NCBI GenBank assembly: GCA_964482325.1
Contig: CAYZXD010000001.1
Coordinates: 1-64,000, forward strand
Reading direction: 5' to 3'
Source: CAYZJV01 sp964482325
GTDB lineage: Bacteria > Spirochaetota > Spirochaetia > Sphaerochaetales > Sphaerochaetaceae
Length of the DNA: 64,000 nucleotides
The first letter of the stretch is position 1. The number at the start of each line of letters is the position of its first letter. Below, piece by piece: positions 59,657 to 64,000 of this stretch. The position numbers and the translations under genes are program-made. The notes beneath the pieces are model-generated. The model did no database searches. It was not told the origin of the DNA and saw only the letters and a list, made by a program, of their open reading frames with translations.

Positions 59657-61099
59657 ATGAGTAACATCCGAGAACGATTGAAACACATGGTGGGTGCAGA
59701 GCATGTAGTCGAAAATCCCGACTATACGAGTTCTGCAGTCGGTTGCAGAAAACATGAGGACCGTCTGGATTCCCAGTACCTCGTTCGACCGGCAGACGTG
59801 GATCAGGTACAGCAGTTGGTCAAACTGGCAAATGAAATGGGATTCCCACTTGTCCCGGTGAGTTCACAGGCACCACATCAGAAAGGAGGAACCCTTCCAA
59901 GTGTTCCTGGTGCAGTCATACTTGATCTGAGCCGAATGAATCGTATCCTGAAGATTGATCGGCGGCATCGGCTTGCACTGATTGAGCCCGGGGTGACTTG
60001 GGAACAGTTGCATGCAGCACTCGAGCCGGAAGGATTGAGAATTATCTCGCCATTGCTTCCAAAACAGGGCAAATCAGTCATTGCTACACTACTCGATCGT
60101 GAGCCATTACTTACTCCTAAATATCAATGGAATATGAATGAGCCACTACGATCGATGGAAATTGTTTTCGGTACAGGTGATAAAATTTACAGCGGTATGG
60201 GAGGCCATCGGGGTACCGATCAAACAAAGTGGGATGGGGGTGAAGTTCCTCTTACCAATGCGGGTCCTCACCAATTTGACTTTATGAAAATGCTCACTGC
60301 ATCTCAAGGAACTTTTGGTATTGTTACGTGGGCATCAGTGAAGCTTGAAATAGCGCAAGAAGAAGCGAAACCTCTGTTTGTTCAGGGTAATGACCCATCA
60401 GAACTCTCAGATTTCTTATATCAAATACTCAAATTCCGCTTCGGCGATGAGGTGCTGTTATGTAATCGCAGTGCACTTCTCGCCATTCTTGGCAATGAAG
60501 CTCAACCAGCTTCACTCCAACGATGGACAGCAGTGGTCAATGTTGCATGGGGTGGACTGCGATCTAAAGAACGGGTGGAGAGCCAGTACCTTGATGTTTG
60601 CGATATTGCTCAAGAACATGCACTGGTTCCGGCATCTACGATCGCATCAATTCCTGCACGTCAGGTTATGAGAAAATTGCTCGCTGCTACTGATGATGAA
60701 AATTGGAAATCACGCGCTCGTGGTGATTATCGGGAAGTGTTTTTTCTCACTACGCTTGATCGACTGCCTGCGCAACTTGAACGTGCAGCACAGGTAATGG
60801 ACTCCTATGGATATGCACTTCCTTCTTGTCCTATCTATGTACAGCCATTGCATCAGGGAGCTGCAGCACATTGCCAGATTGTTATTCCTACCGACAAGGA
60901 TAACCCAGAAAATCTTGAAGTCATGTATGATCAATTAAGCAAAGTACTTGCGAACTCTGGCGCATTCTACTCACGTCCGTATGGCCTTTGGGCAGATATC
61001 GTCTACGGTGGCAATGCAGAACATACCGAAATGACAAAGAAAATGAAAGCTATTTTTGACCCGGCGAATATTCTGAACCCAGGGAAACTCTGTTTCTAG
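59657..61099 (+). CDS. FAD-binding oxidase subunit, GlcD/GlcE-like
   Basis: 480-residue flavoprotein with a PF01565 FAD domain (about 35-200; VPVSSQAPHQKGGTLP and IEPGVTWEQL) and a C-terminal part ending IFDPANILNPGKL, the standard end of this superfamily. It likely oxidises the acid brought in by the TRAP system, or is the electron-passing partner in a three-subunit complex with the next two genes. The ATG at 59657 has AAGGAGAG upstream; earlier codons coincide with the promoter. The Fe-S subunit starts 21 bp later. Confidence 0.85.
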   Translation: MSNIRERLKHMVGAEHVVENPDYTSSAVGCRKHEDRLDSQYLVRPADVDQVQQLVKLANEMGFPLVPVSSQAPHQKGGTLPSVPGAVILDLSRMNRILKIDRRHRLALIEPGVTWEQLHAALEPEGLRIISPLLPKQGKSVIATLLDREPLLTPKYQWNMNEPLRSMEIVFGTGDKIYSGMGGHRGTDQTKWDGGEVPLTNAGPHQFDFMKMLTASQGTFGIVTWASVKLEIAQEEAKPLFVQGNDPSELSDFLYQILKFRFGDEVLLCNRSALLAILGNEAQPASLQRWTAVVNVAWGGLRSKERVESQYLDVCDIAQEHALVPASTIASIPARQVMRKLLAATDDENWKSRARGDYREVFFLTTLDRLPAQLERAAQVMDSYGYALPSCPIYVQPLHQGAAAHCQIVIPTDKDNPENLEVMYDQLSKVLANSGAFYSRPYGLWADIVYGGNAEHTEMTKKMKAIFDPANILNPGKLCF

Positions 61100-61120
61100 A
61101 GCACCGAAAAGGAGATTATC

Positions 61121-62389
61121 ATGGATCTAAAAGATTTTAGTAAAGAGATAGAACGGTGCAGTGCCTGCTCGTACTGCAAGTGGATTCCCTTTGATCAGGT
61201 ACAAAGTATCCGGTATGCGAAGAACTGTCCGAGCATCGATTATTTTAACTTCAATAATTATTCTGCCCGGGGTAGGTATCTTACCAGCCGTTCGGTTTTG
61301 CGGGACCAAGTAGAACTTACCGAAGAGGTGATGGATATTGCTCATACCTGTCTTACCTGTGGAGCATGCGATGTTGCGTGTAAAATTAGTCGCTATAACC
61401 TTGAACCACTTGAGATGACTAAAGCGCTGAAAGCGGAACTCGTACAGAAAGGAGTTTTTCCCGAACCTCAAAAAGCCCTGTTGGAGAATCTGAAAAAAGA
61501 GCTCAACATCTTTGGAGAAGATCGGAAAACCCGAGGAGCCTGGGCAGAAGGTCTTGGCTTAAAGGATCTTTCTACAGAAAAAGCTGATGTAGTGTTCCAT
61601 GCTGGATGCAGTTATAGTTATCAAAATGAACTTTCCGGTACCGTACGTACTGCAGTACAGATTTTGAAACAATCAGGTGTCGATTTTGGCATCATGGGGA
61701 ATGCAGAGATGTGTTGTGGAGCCCGAATTAACTCCATGGGACATACGGAAGCCTATGAAAAGCTAGCGAAAGCAAATATTAAAGCCTGGAAAAAGGCTGG
61801 AGTGACCACGATCGTAACCGCGTGTTCTGATGGATACCATGCCTTTAAACGACTCTATCCCGAGTTAGGTGGCGATTTTATCGTGTATCATATTGTCGAA
61901 TACATTGATCAATTAATTGCAGATGGGAAACTGAAATTCACCAAAGAAGTTCCGCTTACCGTCACCTATCATGATCCATGTCATCTCGGGCGACAGGGAG
62001 AGGAATATGAAAAGTGGGATGGCAAGGAAGTAAAATTCCTCAATCAGATCGTCATGCATGAACCGAAAAAGCCTCGTTATAATGGTAGTAACGGTATATA
62101 TGATGAACCAAGGCGAATTCTTGCAAGTATTCCCGGAGTAAAGTTGCAGGAAATGGAGCGAATTCGAGAGTACAGTTACTGTTGTGGCGCAGGAGGAGGA
62201 GCCCGAGAAAGTTATCCCGAATACTCTGGCTGGGTAGCTAACGAGAGACTTCATGAAGCTGCCGATACGGGAGCTGAAGCTTTGGTAACGGCGTGCCCAT
62301 GGTGTAAATCTAACTTCTCAGATGCACAGAAGGGACAAGGTTCCATGGAAATTGTGGATATTCTCGATCTCGTGCAACGAGCACTTTAA
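61121..62389 (+). CDS. (Fe-S)-binding oxidoreductase subunit with two CCG domains, GlcF/HdrD-like
   Basis: 422-residue protein. Two 4Fe-4S binding regions come first: C13xxC16xxC19 with C36, and CLTCGACDVAC near residues 78-88. Two cysteine-rich CCG domains follow (GCSYSY...MCCGARINSMG and DPCHLGRQG...YCCGAGGG), with an additional CPWC near the end. This is the layout of GlcF, GlpC and LldE, which take electrons from flavin subunits to the quinone pool. It sits between two FAD-oxidase genes, which supports a GlcDEF-like complex. AAGGAGAT precedes the ATG. Confidence 0.92.
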   Translation: MDLKDFSKEIERCSACSYCKWIPFDQVQSIRYAKNCPSIDYFNFNNYSARGRYLTSRSVLRDQVELTEEVMDIAHTCLTCGACDVACKISRYNLEPLEMTKALKAELVQKGVFPEPQKALLENLKKELNIFGEDRKTRGAWAEGLGLKDLSTEKADVVFHAGCSYSYQNELSGTVRTAVQILKQSGVDFGIMGNAEMCCGARINSMGHTEAYEKLAKANIKAWKKAGVTTIVTACSDGYHAFKRLYPELGGDFIVYHIVEYIDQLIADGKLKFTKEVPLTVTYHDPCHLGRQGEEYEKWDGKEVKFLNQIVMHEPKKPRYNGSNGIYDEPRRILASIPGVKLQEMERIREYSYCCGAGGGARESYPEYSGWVANERLHEAADTGAEALVTACPWCKSNFSDAQKGQGSMEIVDILDLVQRAL

Positions 62390-62402
62390 GAGGGAGATGA
62401 TT

Positions 62403-64000
62403 ATGAGTTTGACAGATACACATTATCAAGAACTAGAAGCAATTGTAGGAAAAAGGAACATTTCACGAGACCCTGCGGTGCTCGATGGGTACCGATACAA
62501 TCTCTCTCATACCGCCATACACCTAGGTCCTCATTTCGATGTGCTTACCCCAAGAGGTGCAGCGGTATTACTTCCCGGTAACACGGAAGAAGTGCAGGCG
62601 ATTGTGAAATTCTGTAATCGGCATAAGATCAAATTTAAACCGTCATCAACCTTCTGGTCTGCACAAGGGTATCCGAATGATAATGAAACCATTGTGCTCG
62701 ATATGCGGCGAATGGATCGGATTCTAGAAATAGATGAAAAAAACATGGTAGCGGTAGTGGAACCTGGGGTAATCGGAGCTACATTGCAGGCTGAGACCAT
62801 GAAACGGGGTTTGAACTGCCATATCCAAGGTTCAGGTTGTTCGTGTTCCATCCTCGCAGGGGCTACCGCTTGGCTCGGTTCCGGTCCTGGTAATTTGTAC
62901 GGTGGATGGCAGTATGAGAACCTGCTGGGTACTGAGTGGGTTCTCCCTACTGGAGAAATTCTCAGAACGGGATCTCTGGTGAACGATGCATCTGCGTGGT
63001 ATTGCGGAGAAGGTCCTGGGCCAAGTATGCGCGGAGTTCTTCGTGGAATGTTTGGCACAAAAGGATCCCTCGGCGTATTTACCAAGTGTGCCGTAAAGTT
63101 GCATGCATGGCCGGGTCCTCAGAAACTTCCGGTCTATGGAAAAGCTCCTGCATATACTACCAAGCTTCCCGCTAACTTTAGAGCCTACACATTGGGATTC
63201 CCTGATTGGAAATCTTGGGCTGATACTGCTCACATGCTCTGGGACAATGGGATTGGGTACACTGGTCACCGACAGTTTAACTTCCTCGGAAGGGATCTTA
63301 AATGGGCAATGATTCAAATTCTTACCGATCCTAGTAAAACTATTTCTGATTTGGAAGAATTGATGAAAGAACCAGGTTATGCTGAAGCAAATCAGTCGAT
63401 GAAGATTGATTTCCAACTCATCGTAACAGGCATGACACAGCGTGATTTTGACTGGCAGGAAGAGACGCTGAATGAAATTCTTTCTATTACCGGTGGGTAT
63501 ATAGTAGAGTGTATGGAGACAGAACACCTGCGCAATTACACCTTGTTGTACCTGCTTCGTCTCGGTCATAAGGCACTGAATCTAGTATACGGTGGAGGAT
63601 ATGACGGAAACTTTGGTATGATCAACTCCATTGATTTCGGTGCACAACGAGCCGAGGAGGCGGGAGCCTTCAAACGTGAGTGGGAAGAAAAAGGCCAGAT
63701 TGTCCAAGCTGGTGGCGATTGCATGATGGGCCCCATTGGTGGCCAAGGTGGTGGAGGTACCGGATTGTGGGAAAACTTTACCTGTTTCGATAGTTCAGAT
63801 AAAGAATCCACTGATGGAGCTCTCGCATTCTTTGACGCATCTTTTGCCTATACCAAAGAAAAGGGCTGGAGTGGCTGCGGATTTGAAAAGCTTAATTCAC
63901 TCGCACGTGGATATGATGGGTATGAAACTCCAAAAGAGATTCGTGATGCCGGACACGCACATGCACCTCAACCCGCAATATTCCGTTATCAGAATAAAGT
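62403..64000 (+). CDS. FAD-binding oxidoreductase, partial (runs off window)
   Basis: Open frame from the ATG at 62403 (GGGAG upstream) to the window edge: 532 codons with no stop, so the 3' end is missing. The FAD domain covers about residues 50-235 (LLPGNTEEVQAIVKFC, AVVEPGVIGATLQ, GTKGSLGVFTKCAVKL). Its C-terminal part already exceeds the usual 460-500 residues of GlcD, so it may carry an extra domain; 4-cresol dehydrogenase/vanillyl-alcohol oxidase relatives are about this size. Two bases resemble nothing unusual in codon use. Together with the preceding genes it forms a FAD/Fe-S/FAD trio. Confidence 0.85.
   Translation, partial: MSLTDTHYQELEAIVGKRNISRDPAVLDGYRYNLSHTAIHLGPHFDVLTPRGAAVLLPGNTEEVQAIVKFCNRHKIKFKPSSTFWSAQGYPNDNETIVLDMRRMDRILEIDEKNMVAVVEPGVIGATLQAETMKRGLNCHIQGSGCSCSILAGATAWLGSGPGNLYGGWQYENLLGTEWVLPTGEILRTGSLVNDASAWYCGEGPGPSMRGVLRGMFGTKGSLGVFTKCAVKLHAWPGPQKLPVYGKAPAYTTKLPANFRAYTLGFPDWKSWADTAHMLWDNGIGYTGHRQFNFLGRDLKWAMIQILTDPSKTISDLEELMKEPGYAEANQSMKIDFQLIVTGMTQRDFDWQEETLNEILSITGGYIVECMETEHLRNYTLLYLLRLGHKALNLVYGGGYDGNFGMINSIDFGAQRAEEAGAFKREWEEKGQIVQAGGDCMMGPIGGQGGGGTGLWENFTCFDSSDKESTDGALAFFDASFAYTKEKGWSGCGFEKLNSLARGYDGYETPKEIRDAGHAHAPQPAIFRYQNK

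Noticed and set aside
62832..63569. 245-codon frame opposite the last FAD oxidoreductase
   Set aside because: Antisense to a convincing flavoprotein frame; composition and lack of motifs indicate a shadow.
1..64000. CRISPR arrays, prophage, integrases or complete insertion sequences
   Set aside because: No regularly spaced repeats, phage structural genes, recombinases or transposases were seen.

Overview
The window most likely comes from a free-living, probably marine or saline, anaerobic or microaerophilic diderm bacterium. A spirochaete of the Spirochaeta/Sphaerochaeta type fits best. The diderm call rests on several lipoproteins, an Omp85-type outer-membrane protein and periplasmic TRAP and ABC binding proteins. 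The saline lifestyle rests on lysine 2,3-aminomutase with beta-lysine acetyltransferase (an osmolyte pathway), an MscS channel and a K+-dependent membrane pyrophosphatase. The spirochaete assignment is an inference from the gene mix (an ODP-type oxygen sensor, a DUF1566 lipoprotein remnant); no rRNA or other phylogenetic marker is present. About 50 protein genes, one tRNA, one pseudogene and many recognisable promoters, operators and terminators are annotated.

Layout. 1-5.3 kb: a PAS-GGDEF-HD-GYP sensor followed by an NMT1/THI5-type ABC transporter. 5.3-20.9 kb: housekeeping and stress genes: a flavinylated FMN-binding protein, flavodoxin, inositol-phosphatase family protein, ablAB, katA, mscS, a possibly leaderless polyprenyl synthase, arcA, a 29-residue membrane peptide with a structured 3' RNA, an AhpD-like protein, a one-POTRA barrel protein, exported MsrA, HAD phosphatase, AEC transporter, RidA and DUF4256. 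21-31 kb: a dead DUF1566 lipoprotein gene, DUF4180, tRNA-Val, a second GGDEF-HD-GYP protein, hppA with an unknown partner, and a diguanylate cyclase. 31.5-41.3 kb: a polysaccharide locus with a NodB deacetylase and GH16-like enzyme facing a three-gene operon for a membrane glycosidase-like protein, an ODP-GGDEF-REC regulator and a HEAT-repeat/GT2 synthase. 41.5-46.3 kb: a signalling module in which a histidine kinase fused to an N-acyltransferase domain diverges from an ICMT-like methyltransferase and an RpfG-type HD-GYP response regulator.

46.4-52.8 kb: an RpiR regulator diverging from an operon that matches the uncharacterised E. coli genes ygcU-ygcR-ygcQ-ygcW-ygcE (FAD oxidase, EtfB, EtfA, SDR, FGGY kinase), with two palindromic operators in the shared intergenic region. 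52.8-55.7 kb: an Imm-5-like immunity protein, an acetolactate-synthase-like TPP enzyme and a coiled-coil lipoprotein. 55.8-64 kb: a TRAP transporter (dctPQM), a TetR regulator, and a GlcDEF-like FAD/Fe-S/FAD trio running off the right edge. Two near-identical 16-bp operators, one at each promoter, tie the TRAP operon and the oxidase operon into one regulon.

The strongest candidates for undescribed biology are the kinase-acyltransferase signalling module, the ODP-controlled polysaccharide operon, the ygc-type catabolic operon with its RpiR operators, and the TetR/TRAP/GlcDEF-like hydroxy-acid regulon. Five proteins with GGDEF and/or HD-GYP domains within 40 kb point to heavy use of cyclic-di-GMP.
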